DNA of 64,000 nucleotides from Ancrocorticia sp052089425 (GCF_052089425.1 NZ_JBQCZW010000007.1:16001-80000); one strand, 5' to 3'. Numbered from the stretch's first letter, positions 8,600 to 17,107 are shown. Notes: a model not told the origin generated them from the letters alone. A program made the numbers and translations.

Positions 8600-10006
8600 T
8601 TAGCTTTCCATGGCCTCGGCTTCGGCCGCGCGGTGCTCGATGAGCTTGCGCTCATCCTTACCAACGATGAACATGAAGATCACGGCGATCACACACACGC
8701 CCACCATGACACCCCATGTGACATCCCATCCGAAGTTGTGGATGAGAACGCCAACGCCAGTGGAGGCGAGGGTGGCGCCAAGGATGTAACCGAACAGTCC
8801 GGTGAATCCGGCGGCTGTTCCCGCAACATTCGTGGGTGAAAGATCGATTGCCTGCAATCCGATCAACATGACAGGACCGTAGATGAGCCCGCCAATGAAC
8901 GCGATCAGAAGGTAGAACATCCAGATCGGTGCCGTTGCTGGCAGCAGCCAGTAGAAGAGGATCGCAACGCCGGTTCCGGCCAGGAAGAGCATTCCCGCGC
9001 CCGAACGCCAGCCCTTGAATACCTTGTCGGATACCCAGCCACACAGGAGGGTACCCACGATGCCAGCCAACTCGAAGATGGCGAAGCCCATGATTCCGTC
9101 CGACACTTCTGCGCCGGTGTAATCGCCAAGATAGACCGGGATCCAATTGAGCACGCCGTACCGCAGCGTGTATACGAACACGTTGGTGAGCGCGAGTAGG
9201 ACAACCACCCGGTTGGTCAGCACGTGCTTGACAACGATCTTGCCCCAGGACATATCGGATAGTTCTTCGTCCGACATCTCCACCTTGGCTGGATCGTGGC
9301 GGTATTCCTCGATCGAAGGAAGGCCAACGGCCTCGGGACGGTCGCGAATGAGGAAGAAGGAGATCGCCGCGACAACAAGTGCGATGATCGCCGGGAACCA
9401 GAAAGCTGGGCGCCAGTCATCAGGCGATGTGGCCCAATTCTGGAGAGCGAAAGCGGAGGCGATACCAACACCAGCGCCGCCTACGTTGTGGGCGCAGTTC
9501 CAAATGGAGGTCTTCCAACCGCGCTCGTTCGTGGAGAACCAGTGTACGAGCACGCGGCCTGATGGAGGCCAGCCCATTCCTTGGAACCAACCGTTGATGA
9601 ACATCATGGTGGCAAAGAGGCCAACCGATGCAGTAATCACCGGAACAAATGCTACGAGCAGGTTCATGACGGCCGAAAGGGCAAGGCCCAGCGGCAGGAA
9701 GTAGCGAGCGTTTGCACGATCGGAGAGCATCGCCATGAAGAACTTCGAGAGTCCGTAGGCGATCAGCACAGCGTTGGCAACAATGCCAATCTGCACGGTG
9801 TTCATAATGTCGTGATCATTGAAAATCTGCGACACGATGGACACGTTGTTACGAATCAGATAGAAACCGGCATACCCGAGGAAGATACCCAGAAATACCT
9901 GGCCGCGCAGGCGAGGATACTTTGCAGCAGCCTCCTCATCGCTCACGCGCGGTGCGGCGGGTGGTGCTGATAGGAAACCCAGACCGCCCTTCGACTTTGA
10001 AGCCAT
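8600..10006 (-). CDS. glpT: GlpT-like organophosphate:phosphate antiporter (MFS, OPA family)
   Basis: A 468-residue, 12-helix transporter that exchanges an organophosphate for inorganic phosphate across the membrane. It matches E. coli GlpT closely by eye: GYAGFYLIRNN, WNCAHNVGG, GLPSIEEY, VFVYTLRYG, IYGPVMLIGL and GTAAGFTGLFGY. Residues equivalent to the GlpT substrate arginines and histidine are R52, H173 and R282. Glycerol-3-phosphate is therefore the best guess, but UhpT/PgtP-type substrates cannot be excluded. ATG 10006 is chosen (AAGGGAAAG upstream) over an upstream in-frame ATG at 10075. It has its own promoter region next to the regulator genes. Confidence 0.9.
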   Translation of the reverse strand: MASKSKGGLGFLSAPPAAPRVSDEEAAAKYPRLRGQVFLGIFLGYAGFYLIRNNVSIVSQIFNDHDIMNTVQIGIVANAVLIAYGLSKFFMAMLSDRANARYFLPLGLALSAVMNLLVAFVPVITASVGLFATMMFINGWFQGMGWPPSGRVLVHWFSTNERGWKTSIWNCAHNVGGAGVGIASAFALQNWATSPDDWRPAFWFPAIIALVVAAISFFLIRDRPEAVGLPSIEEYRHDPAKVEMSDEELSDMSWGKIVVKHVLTNRVVVLLALTNVFVYTLRYGVLNWIPVYLGDYTGAEVSDGIMGFAIFELAGIVGTLLCGWVSDKVFKGWRSGAGMLFLAGTGVAILFYWLLPATAPIWMFYLLIAFIGGLIYGPVMLIGLQAIDLSPTNVAGTAAGFTGLFGYILGATLASTGVGVLIHNFGWDVTWGVMVGVCVIAVIFMFIVGKDERKLIEHRAAEAEAMES

Positions 10007-10029
10007 TGTCTTTCCCTTGATGGAACGAA

Positions 10030-10098
10030 TAGTTACAGCTCCATCATGGGCCACCCTCAGTGACAGGCCGCTCAATGTTCGGTCACTGACGGTGACAG
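10030..10098 (-). promoter_or_regulatory. glpT promoter with repeated GTGACAG elements
   Basis: A -10-like TAACTA (10030-10035, minus strand) has no obvious -35. Upstream lie two copies of GTGACAG (plus-strand 10060-10066 and 10092-10098, 32 bases apart) and an inverted TCACTGAC (10083-10090). With transcription starting near 10023 these would be at about -40 and -70, the usual place for OmpR-type activators. Binding by the adjacent regulator is inference. Confidence 0.45.
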
Positions 10099-10107
10099 CC
10101 GTGTTAC

Positions 10108-10800
10108 CTAGGAGGCCACCAGCCGGTAGCCTTTACCCCGCACAGCGTTGACCATAGCCGGGTCTCCCCCAACTTGCTCGAGATGCTTGCGTAGCCGATA
10201 CACCGCTGTCTTGATCATTTCCCGCCCGCCTACGGTCGCGCTCGTGGCCCAGGCTTCATTCAAGAGTTGCTTCGGGCCAACGATTTCCCCTTCGTGTTCG
10301 GCCAGAGTTGCCAACACGCGGAACTCGGTAGCACCAAGATCGATCCGTTGGCCGTTCCACCACGCCCGCTCACTGCGCAGCTCCAGCCGCAGCTGGCCAC
10401 ACACCACAACGTCATCGGCCCCTTGCGTTCCGCCCATCGTCCGGCGAAGAACGGCCTGTGCCCGCAATGCGAGCTCACGCGGGCTGAAGGGCTTGGACAC
10501 GTAATCGTCAGCTCCCGCCTCCAACCCCCGGATCCTGTCCTTTTCGTTGGCCAACGCCGTCAGAAGGATAATGGGCACATCGTCTCCACCCGCCCGGATA
10601 CGCTGAGTCAGCTCAAAGCCGGTCATGTCCGGCAACATGACGTCCAGAATGACGATGTCCACGGCATGGTGCTGTAGAAGCTCCCACGCCTGGTGGCCAT
10701 TCGTGGCTGACATGGCATCAAAATCATTGGTTTCAAAGGCAAAGGTGACGATTGACACCATCTGTGGCTCATCGTCCACTACCAGCACCGTGGGCTTCAT
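10108..10800 (-). CDS. OmpR/PhoB-family response regulator
   Basis: A 230-residue DNA-binding response regulator. The receiver domain (residues 1-115) has the acidic pair DDE near residues 9-11, phosphoacceptor D53 in ILDVMLPD, and the conserved lysine in VSKPF. The C-terminal winged-helix domain ends with VRGKGYRL. The start overlaps the end of the histidine-kinase gene by 4 bases (ATGA), so the two are translationally coupled. The divergence of function from neighbours is clear: it is followed after about 100 bases by the GlpT-like gene, which carries repeats suited to such a regulator. Confidence 0.93.
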   Translation of the reverse strand: MKPTVLVVDDEPQMVSIVTFAFETNDFDAMSATNGHQAWELLQHHAVDIVILDVMLPDMTGFELTQRIRAGGDDVPIILLTALANEKDRIRGLEAGADDYVSKPFSPRELALRAQAVLRRTMGGTQGADDVVVCGQLRLELRSERAWWNGQRIDLGATEFRVLATLAEHEGEIVGPKQLLNEAWATSATVGGREMIKTAVYRLRKHLEQVGGDPAMVNAVRGKGYRLVAS

Positions 10801-11606
10801 CTATCCTCCTCAGATACGTGATCGGGGCCGGGCACGTGCTCAGGTAGCTGCACAACGATCGCCGTTCCCCTGCCCACGTCCGTATCCACCATCACGCGCC
10901 CGCCGAGTGATACAGCGATCCGCTTGACCACCATCATGCCGAGGCCGCTTCCTGGCCTGCGGGTAGAGCCGGTAGAAAAGGGGGCGAACAGCGCCTCAAG
11001 ATCCGTGTCTGTCATTCCGGAGCCGTCATCGATCACGGAAATAGTGCAGCCGCCTTCGGAGCTGGCCCGCACTGAGATCGTGATGGCCGAATCCGGCCCG
11101 GCGTGCCGCGCCGCGTTGTTCACAAGGTTCCAGACCATCTGGCGGACTTGGTTCTCATCGGTCACGATGGGAATGAGGCCGCCTGAGGCTTCCACGCGTA
11201 TTGGCGTGCCCAGAATGCGGCGGACCTCGCGCGCGCAGCCGGAGACGACCGCCCGAATGTCCACAAGTTCCATACGTGTTTGGATTCCGCCAGATTCGAA
11301 CTTTGCGGCTGTCAGCATGTTTTCCGCCATGTCGATCACCAGCTGGGTGTTATCGGCAATCGTGGTGACAAACGTGGCTTGGATGGGGGTAAGCGGACCG
11401 GGAGTTTCCTCGGCTAAGAGTTCGGCGGCCCCGCGCACAAGAGCAAGTGGTGTGCGGATCTCGTGTGACACAACAGCCGGCTGGCGATCCAGCATGTCCA
11501 CTCGCGCGGCAAGCTGGGCCTGCCTACGCCGGGCGCGCACAAGCTGAACGGTGAGTACCGCACAGCACAGAGCTGCTATCGCCGCAACTATCCAGCCCGC
11601 CCACAC
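10797..11606 (-). CDS. Short sensor histidine kinase
   Basis: A 269-residue HisKA/HATPase kinase. One membrane helix lies at residues 3-23, with essentially no extracytoplasmic part. The phosphoacceptor is H48 in VVSHEIRTP; the N box is NLVNNAARH, the G1 box DDGSGM and the G2 region GSGLGMMVVK. It partners the coupled response regulator. The start is GTG 11606, 12 bases after the secG stop with a poor ribosome-binding site, so expression may depend on readthrough from the tpiA-secG operon. With no sensor domain it must detect a signal in the membrane or through a partner such as the uptake proteins, which is inference. Confidence 0.9.
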   Translation of the reverse strand: MWAGWIVAAIAALCCAVLTVQLVRARRRQAQLAARVDMLDRQPAVVSHEIRTPLALVRGAAELLAEETPGPLTPIQATFVTTIADNTQLVIDMAENMLTAAKFESGGIQTRMELVDIRAVVSGCAREVRRILGTPIRVEASGGLIPIVTDENQVRQMVWNLVNNAARHAGPDSAITISVRASSEGGCTISVIDDGSGMTDTDLEALFAPFSTGSTRRPGSGLGMMVVKRIAVSLGGRVMVDTDVGRGTAIVVQLPEHVPGPDHVSEEDR

Positions 11607-11618
11607 GGTGACACGTGC

Positions 11619-11861
11619 TTAAGCGAACTTGGTGGCAAGCCCAATGAGCACCACAACGATGGCCCATACGATGGCTACGCCCACGGTGATACGGTTCAGG
11701 TTCCGCTCGGCCACGCCAGAAGAACGCATGGATGTGGAGATGCCGCCTCCGAACATATCGGAGATTCCGCCGCCCTTGCCCTTATGTAGCAGGATGGAGA
11801 GGACGAGCAGCAAGCTGGTGATCACCAGCAGGACTTGGCAGACGATAAGCAGAACTTGCAC
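11619..11861 (-). CDS. secG: Protein translocase subunit SecG
   Basis: An 80-residue subunit of the SecYEG channel. Two hydrophobic helices (about residues 2-24 and 57-77) flank the conserved GKGGGISDMFGG loop. It starts at GTG 11861 with AAAGGAAAC upstream. Its place after tpiA is standard in actinobacteria. In many relatives ppc follows; here a histidine kinase does. Confidence 0.94.
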   Translation of the reverse strand: MQVLLIVCQVLLVITSLLLVLSILLHKGKGGGISDMFGGGISTSMRSSGVAERNLNRITVGVAIVWAIVVVLIGLATKFA

Positions 11862-11896
11862 GAGTTTCCTTTGATAATGCGAACGGCACTCAGTGT

Positions 11897-11941
11897 ACAG
11901 GACGCGCGGGCCACCAAAAGCTGGCAGCCCGCGCGTCCTGT
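11897..11941 (-). terminator. Hairpin between tpiA and secG
   Basis: A perfect 15-bp stem, ACAGGACGCGCGGGC (11897-11911) with GCCCGCGCGTCCTGT (11927-11941), 15-base loop and no U-tract. It lies within the gap-pgk-tpiA-secG operon and may attenuate transcription or mark an mRNA 3' end. Confidence 0.65.
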
Positions 11942-11947
11942 TGTGAC

Positions 11948-12724
11948 TTACTTGAGGAAAGTGACGATCTTCGAGAATTCGTCAGCCTTCAGGCTGGCCC
12001 CGCCAACAAGCGCGCCGTCAACATCTGGCTGACCCATGATGTCACGCACGTTGCTGGACTTGACCGAACCGCCATACTGAATGCGAACAGCATCCGCCAC
12101 GCCCTGATCGTACAGTTCAGCGATGCGAACGCGAATGGCGCCGCACACTTCCTGAGCGTCCTCGGGTGTTGCAACTTCTCCGGTGCCGATGGCCCAGATG
12201 GGCTCATAGGCGATCACGGATTTGGCCACCTCTTCGGCGCTGAGTCCGGCCAACATCGCGTTGATCTGGCCTACAACGTATTCCACGTGTGTCCCAGCCT
12301 TGCGAATCTCCAGAGCTTCGCCACAGCACATGATCGGGATGATGCCAGCGTCCAGTACCTTCTTGGCCTTGGCACCAACCAGTTCGTTGGATTCGCCGTG
12401 GTATTCGCGGCGCTCAGAGTGGCCCACTACTACGTAGCTGCAGCCCAGCTTCGTCAGCATTCCCGTTGAGATTTCGCCTGTGTAGGCGCCCTCATCGTGA
12501 GTGGAGACGTCCTGAGCGCCGTAGCTGATGGGGAGATCATCGGCATCAACGACGGTTTGAACCGTGCGGATATCGGTGAACGGAGGAACAACAACCACTT
12601 CGGTGGCTGCGTAATCGTGCCCGAGATCCTTCAGTGTAAGCGCGAGCTTTTGTACTAGATGATTAGCCTCGAGGTGATCGAGATTCATCTTCCAGTTACC
12701 CGCCATGATTGGGGTACGTGCCAT
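11948..12724 (-). CDS. tpiA: Triose-phosphate isomerase
   Basis: Interconverts dihydroxyacetone phosphate and glyceraldehyde-3-phosphate in glycolysis. The 258-residue length is normal. N and K of the substrate site are in AGNWKMN, the catalytic histidine in VVGHSERRE and the catalytic glutamate in AYEPIWAIGTG. It starts 3 bases after the pgk stop, with GGAGG inside the end of pgk, so the genes are coupled. It would also receive the triose phosphate derived from glycerol-3-phosphate if the nearby GlpT-like protein imports it. Confidence 0.97.
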   Translation of the reverse strand: MARTPIMAGNWKMNLDHLEANHLVQKLALTLKDLGHDYAATEVVVVPPFTDIRTVQTVVDADDLPISYGAQDVSTHDEGAYTGEISTGMLTKLGCSYVVVGHSERREYHGESNELVGAKAKKVLDAGIIPIMCCGEALEIRKAGTHVEYVVGQINAMLAGLSAEEVAKSVIAYEPIWAIGTGEVATPEDAQEVCGAIRVRIAELYDQGVADAVRIQYGGSVKSSNVRDIMGQPDVDGALVGGASLKADEFSKIVTFLK

Positions 12725-12727
12725 TTT

Positions 12728-13921
12728 TCAGTCCTCCAGAACTGCGATTCCAGGAAGCTCCTTGCCCTCGAGGAATTCGAGGGAGGCGCCACCACCGGTT
12801 GAAATGTGCGAGAACTTCGATTCATCGAAGCCAAGGTTGCGAACTGCGGCAGCTGAATCTCCACCGCCCACGATGGAGAAGCCATCTCCATCTTCGAGAG
12901 CCTGTGCAACGGCCTTCGTTCCTGCGGCGAACGCTTCAAATTCGAACACACCCATCGGGCCGTTCCAGACGATCGTTTGAGAATCGGCGATAGCGCCCGC
13001 ATAGGCAGCGCCGGATTCTGGTCCGATATCCAGTCCCATCTGGTCCGCGGGGATTGAGTCCGCACTCACCACGGTAGCCGGGGAATCCGCTTTGAATTCA
13101 GGGGCGACGACGACGTCCGTTGGCAGCATCAGCTCAACACCGTTCGCCTTGGCGCGCTCAATGTAGGAGCCGGCAGTCTCTACCTGATCTGCTTCTAGGA
13201 GCGAGGAGCCGATCTCATATCCCTGAGCCTTGAGGAAGGTGAAGGCCATGCCGCCACCAATGAGGAGACGGTTGGCCTTATCGAGCAAATTATCGATCAC
13301 GCCAATCTTGTCCGAGACCTTCGAGCCACCGAGTACAACGGTGTAGGGGCGATCCGGGCTCTGGGTGGCCTTGGACAAGGAATCGATTTCCTTGAACACA
13401 AGCTCGCCAGCGGCGGAGGGAAGAAGCTTCGCGATGTCGTATACCGAGGCCTGCTTGCGGTGAACAACACCGAAGCCGTCGGATACGAACGCATCGGCCA
13501 GAGCTGCGTATTCGGCAGCTAGTGCCTCGCGATCAGCATCAACCTTGGAATCCTCGCGCTTGTCGAATCGGACGTTCTCCAGGAGGAGTACCTGCCCGTT
13601 CTCTAGCGCGGCGGCGCGGGAGGTAGCGTCCTCACCAACGGTATCGCCAGCAAGTGTCACCTCTTGGCCCAGCAGCTCGCTCAGCCGAGCAGCGACGGGT
13701 GCTAGGGAGAACTCCGGCTTGACCTGACCCTTCGGGCGGCCCAAATGAGCTGACACAATCACCTTGGCGCCGGCATTCACCAGCCGGTTGAGGGTGGGCA
13801 GGGCGGCGCGAATACGGCCATCGTCAGTGATGTTGCGATCGGCATCCAGCGGAACGTTAAAATCCGAGCGGACGAAAACCTTCTTGCCGGAAAGATCACC
13901 GAGTGAATCAATAGTGCGCAT
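12728..13921 (-). CDS. pgk: Phosphoglycerate kinase
   Basis: Transfers phosphate from 1,3-bisphosphoglycerate to ADP. The 397-residue protein has the N-terminal motif FVRSDFNVPL, the substrate histidine/arginine segment SAHLGRPKG, and the C-terminal nucleotide motif GGGDSAAAV. ATG 13921 follows GAAAGGAAAC, so the in-frame upstream start at 13969, inside the intergenic hairpin, is rejected. It belongs to the gap-pgk-tpiA-secG operon. Confidence 0.97.
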   Translation of the reverse strand: MRTIDSLGDLSGKKVFVRSDFNVPLDADRNITDDGRIRAALPTLNRLVNAGAKVIVSAHLGRPKGQVKPEFSLAPVAARLSELLGQEVTLAGDTVGEDATSRAAALENGQVLLLENVRFDKREDSKVDADREALAAEYAALADAFVSDGFGVVHRKQASVYDIAKLLPSAAGELVFKEIDSLSKATQSPDRPYTVVLGGSKVSDKIGVIDNLLDKANRLLIGGGMAFTFLKAQGYEIGSSLLEADQVETAGSYIERAKANGVELMLPTDVVVAPEFKADSPATVVSADSIPADQMGLDIGPESGAAYAGAIADSQTIVWNGPMGVFEFEAFAAGTKAVAQALEDGDGFSIVGGGDSAAAVRNLGFDESKFSHISTGGGASLEFLEGKELPGIAVLED

Positions 13922-13938
13922 GTAGTTTCCTTTCGAAA

Positions 13939-13973
13939 ATAGGTGCCCGCACACTGAGTGTGCGGGCACCTAT
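13939..13973 (-). terminator. Hairpin between gap and pgk
   Basis: A perfect 16-bp stem with a 3-base loop: ATAGGTGCCCGCACAC (13939-13954) pairs with GTGTGCGGGCACCTAT (13958-13973). It begins 14 bases after the gap stop. It probably causes partial termination or 3'-end stabilisation, giving more gap than pgk message. Confidence 0.7.
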
Positions 13974-13987
13974 CGAATTCACGAAGC

Positions 13988-14992
13988 TCAGAGCTTCGAG
14001 GCCACGAGCTCGGTCAGATCGACGAGGCGGTTAGAGTAACCCCACTCGTTGTCATACCAAGAAAGGACCTTGACGAGGCGTCCAACAACCTTCGTCTCGG
14101 TTGCATCGAAGATCGAGGAATGAGGATCGCCCACGATATCCGTGGAAACAATCGGATCCTCGGTGTACTTGAGAATGCCCTTGAGCGGACCCTCAGCGGC
14201 GGCCTTCACCGCAGCCTGAATCTCCTCAACCGTCAGATCCTTGGAGGCCTCGAACGTGAGGTCCGTCAGGGAGCCGGTGGGGGTGGGAACGCGAACGGCG
14301 AGGCCGTCGAACTTGCCCTTGAGCTCTGGGATCACCAGAGCAACAGCCTGAGCCGCACCAGTCTTGGTGGGGATCATGTTGAGGGCAGCTGCGCGTGCAC
14401 GGCGGAGATCCGAATGAGGAGCATCCTGCAGGCGCTGATCGCCGGTGTAGGCATGGATGGTGGTCATGATGCCACGCTCGATGCCGAACTCATCGTTCAG
14501 GACCTTTGCCAACGGCGCCAAGCAGTTCGTGGTGCAGGAGGCATTGGAGATGATGTTCTGGGTGGCAGAATCGTAATCCTGCTCGTTCACGCCGATAACG
14601 AAGGTGCCGTCCTCATTCTTTGCCGGAGCAGAGATGACAACCTTCTTGGCGCCACCATCAAGGTGGGCCTTGGCCTTCGTGGCATCCGTGAAGAAGCCAG
14701 TGGACTCAACAACGATATCTACGCCGAGTTCGCCCCAAGGAAGATCAGCAGGGTTGCGCTCAGCGAGCACCTTGATTACCTTGCCATCAACCGTGATCGA
14801 TCCATCGCCAGCAGCAACTTCACCCGGGAAGCGGCCCATGATCGAATCGTACTTGAGCAAGTGTGCGAGGGTCTTGGTATCGGTGAGATCGTTTACTGCA
14901 ACAACGTCAAGATCAGCGCCCTGCTCTTTGAGGGCACGGAAGAAGTTGCGTCCGATGCGGCCAAAACCGTTAATTCCAACGCGAATGGTCAC
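13988..14992 (-). CDS. gap: Glyceraldehyde-3-phosphate dehydrogenase, type I
   Basis: NAD-dependent oxidation and phosphorylation of glyceraldehyde-3-phosphate. The 334-residue protein has the Rossmann motif GINGFGRIGRN and catalytic C153 in SNASCTTNCLAP. The GTG start at 14992 is preceded by AGGAGGAAT. It heads the glycolytic operon and has its own leader with a palindrome and a hairpin. Upstream whiA is on the same strand. Confidence 0.97.
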   Translation of the reverse strand: MTIRVGINGFGRIGRNFFRALKEQGADLDVVAVNDLTDTKTLAHLLKYDSIMGRFPGEVAAGDGSITVDGKVIKVLAERNPADLPWGELGVDIVVESTGFFTDATKAKAHLDGGAKKVVISAPAKNEDGTFVIGVNEQDYDSATQNIISNASCTTNCLAPLAKVLNDEFGIERGIMTTIHAYTGDQRLQDAPHSDLRRARAAALNMIPTKTGAAQAVALVIPELKGKFDGLAVRVPTPTGSLTDLTFEASKDLTVEEIQAAVKAAAEGPLKGILKYTEDPIVSTDIVGDPHSSIFDATETKVVGRLVKVLSWYDNEWGYSNRLVDLTELVASKL

Positions 14993-15005
14993 TCTATTCC
15001 TCCTA

Positions 15006-15088
15006 GTGTGCATGCACACGTCTGGTTTCACGAGCGGTTAGGCCCGTCCGTACCGAACCCTTTCGTTCGGTCATCGGTCCTTAGTCTA
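15006..15088 (-). promoter_or_regulatory. gap promoter and structured leader
   Basis: A -10 box TAGACT lies at 15083-15088 (minus strand). The leader then holds an inverted repeat ACCGAAC/GTTCGGT (15052-15058 and 15065-15071) and a perfect 14-base palindrome GTGTGCATGCACAC (15006-15019) immediately before the AGGAGG ribosome-binding site. The palindrome could be an operator or an RNA hairpin controlling access to the start codon. Confidence 0.45.
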
Positions 15089-15157
15089 ACCGTTTCAGCG
15101 ATTATGTGTTGGGCGAGAAGTCCCCTGTTTTTCTTTTCACTTTTAGCGTATGTTCCC

Positions 15158-16147
15158 TCAGCCCCTGTCAATTCCGCGTTCGGCTGCGTCCACGGCTGCC
15201 AACGTTCCCGGGATGCCCAGCTCGCTGGCGCGGCGATCGGCCATGGTATTGAGCCGGCGCAGGCGTCCGGCCACGGCATCCTTGGTAGCTGGCGGATTGA
15301 GCCGCTCCCCCAAGAGGTTCAGCGAATCCTCCGGGTACTTCATCCGGAACTCGCCAGCCTCGCGCAGGTTGTCCGGAACATCCTCGCCGAGAATCTCAAA
15401 GGCACGCTTGACCCGAATCACCGCCACTACCGCCGCGTCAGCCGAACGGCGCATGTTCGCATCATCGAAGTTAGCAAGGCGGTTGGCTGATCCGTGAACC
15501 TCGCGTTCAACGCGCAGCTCTTCCCATTTGATCACCGAATCGTTTGCGCCCATACGCGCCAGCATCTGTGAAATCGCATCGCCTTCGCGTATATCCACGC
15601 GGTGGGCACCACGCGATTCGCGGGCGCGGTACGGGATCTCCATTCTGCGGGCAAGGCCGCCGATTGCGTACGAGGCCTCAAGAGAAGGGCACACAAGCTC
15701 GAGCGACGCGTTGCGCCCAGGTTCCATCAGGGATCCGCGGGCGAGGAAGGCGCCACGCCACGCGGAAGCAGCATCTGCCTTGCTCCCGCCAATGACTGAC
15801 GGGGGTAGGCCGCGCACGGGACGCCCATAGGAATCGAGGAGCCCGAGCCTGCGCGCGATACGTTCACCATCGCGCGCCACTCGCACGAGGTAATGGTTTC
15901 CCTGCCGCATGGATGTGGACACGGCAACAAGCTCAGGTTCCACGTTCCACAGCTGCTTAACGAGTTCCCACAAGTGGCGGGCGCTCGCAGCGTGGCCCAG
16001 CTCCGCCTGTACGCTGACGCGCCCAGAGTTGATATTCAAACCTCCGCCGAAGCGGAACATCGCGCTCGCTTCTGCAGTTGCGCTGGATACGATCCGAGGA
16101 CGAACCGCAGCAAGCTCATCTTTGACAAATTGGGTTAGGGCCGGCAT
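15158..16147 (-). CDS. whiA: Sporulation/cell-division regulator WhiA
   Basis: A 329-residue DNA-binding protein with an N-terminal degenerate LAGLIDADG-type fold and a C-terminal helix-turn-helix. Recognisable segments are RIVSSATAEASAMFRFGG, AAWRGAFLARGSL-type region near residue 130, and the C-terminal LGERLNPPATKDAVAGRLRR and ASELGIPGT parts. WhiA controls sporulation genes in Streptomyces and division or chromosome organisation in other Gram-positives. It follows yvcK by 18 bases within uvrA-uvrC-rapZ-yvcK-whiA, the usual order. Confidence 0.95.
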   Translation of the reverse strand: MPALTQFVKDELAAVRPRIVSSATAEASAMFRFGGGLNINSGRVSVQAELGHAASARHLWELVKQLWNVEPELVAVSTSMRQGNHYLVRVARDGERIARRLGLLDSYGRPVRGLPPSVIGGSKADAASAWRGAFLARGSLMEPGRNASLELVCPSLEASYAIGGLARRMEIPYRARESRGAHRVDIREGDAISQMLARMGANDSVIKWEELRVEREVHGSANRLANFDDANMRRSADAAVVAVIRVKRAFEILGEDVPDNLREAGEFRMKYPEDSLNLLGERLNPPATKDAVAGRLRRLNTMADRRASELGIPGTLAAVDAAERGIDRG

Positions 16148-16165
16148 TGAGCTTCTCTCTAGGAC

Positions 16166-17107
16166 TTACACTTCTTCGAAGGCATCACGGTAGGCGGCGG
16201 CGAATCGAAGGGTATCGTGCCGCGGCGAGTCATCATTCATTCTAACGTGACGCACCAGCAATGTGGCGCCGCATTCCGCGGCCTCACGCTCAATCTCACT
16301 ACGATCATCGATGACATCCGGATCGATGATGATGACGTCTAGGCCCAGATCCGGCGCATGATCGCGGAAAGACCGGATGTGTTCGCCAACCGTCAGCCCT
16401 CGAGTTTCCTTCTCAGAGCGCAGGTTCAGCGCAAGTACGCGCTTCGCCTTGGTCTCACACAGGGCCTTGTACAGATCGGGAACTAACAGATGGGGAAGAA
16501 TTGACGTGTACCACGATCCCGGGCCAAGCATGACCCAATCGGCTTCACGGACTGCGTCCAGAGCCTCCGGCTGAGCTGGCGGGTTCTCCGGCAGCAGCCG
16601 GATGTGATCTACGTGGCCCAACGTTGTGGCAACGGCAACTTGGCCGCGAACTGTTTCGCAGCTTCCATCCTCCGTCACATCAGCTTCGATCTTCAACGGC
16701 GTTGATGACATGGGAAGAACACGGCCCCGAATCTCAAGAAGCTGGCCCACCCATTCGAGCGCTGGCACCGTGCCGCCCAGCTGTTCCCAGAGCGCCACGA
16801 TCAGGAGATTTCCTAGCGCGTGCCCGTCAAGCGGGCCATTCGATGTGAAGCGATGCTGCAAAACGTCACGCCACGTTTGCCCCCATTCGGAATCATCACA
16901 CAGAGCGGACAGCGCCATGCGAAGATCCCCTGGAGGTAACAGCCCGAATTCCTCACGGAGCCGGCCAGATGAGCCACCATCGTCCGCAACGGTGACCACC
17001 GCCGTGATGTTATCGGTGAGAAGCCTCAGGGCGGACAAACTGGCGTAGAGCCCATGGCCTCCACCCAGTGCGACTACTTGTGGCCCACGTGCTCCACGGC
17101 CCGGCAT
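16166..17107 (-). CDS. yvcK: Gluconeogenesis factor YvcK/CofD-like protein
   Basis: A 313-residue CofD-fold protein of the YvcK/CuvA family, linked to gluconeogenic growth and envelope shape in other bacteria. The N-terminal motif GGGHGLYASLSALR and VADDGGSSGRLREEFG are diagnostic. The ATG at 17107 directly abuts the rapZ stop (TAAATG) with GGGAGGGA upstream. Its exact biochemical activity is not established in the family beyond UDP-sugar binding. Confidence 0.93.
   Translation of the reverse strand: MPGRGARGPQVVALGGGHGLYASLSALRLLTDNITAVVTVADDGGSSGRLREEFGLLPPGDLRMALSALCDDSEWGQTWRDVLQHRFTSNGPLDGHALGNLLIVALWEQLGGTVPALEWVGQLLEIRGRVLPMSSTPLKIEADVTEDGSCETVRGQVAVATTLGHVDHIRLLPENPPAQPEALDAVREADWVMLGPGSWYTSILPHLLVPDLYKALCETKAKRVLALNLRSEKETRGLTVGEHIRSFRDHAPDLGLDVIIIDPDVIDDRSEIEREAAECGATLLVRHVRMNDDSPRHDTLRFAAAYRDAFEEV

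Noticed and set aside
15006..15019. CRP/GlxR site at the palindrome before gap
   Set aside because: TGTG and CACA are separated by 4 bases instead of 6, so the spacing does not fit.
13958..15490. Long open frame of 510 codons antisense to gap and whiA
   Set aside because: It spans two conserved genes on the other strand and has no recognisable protein features.
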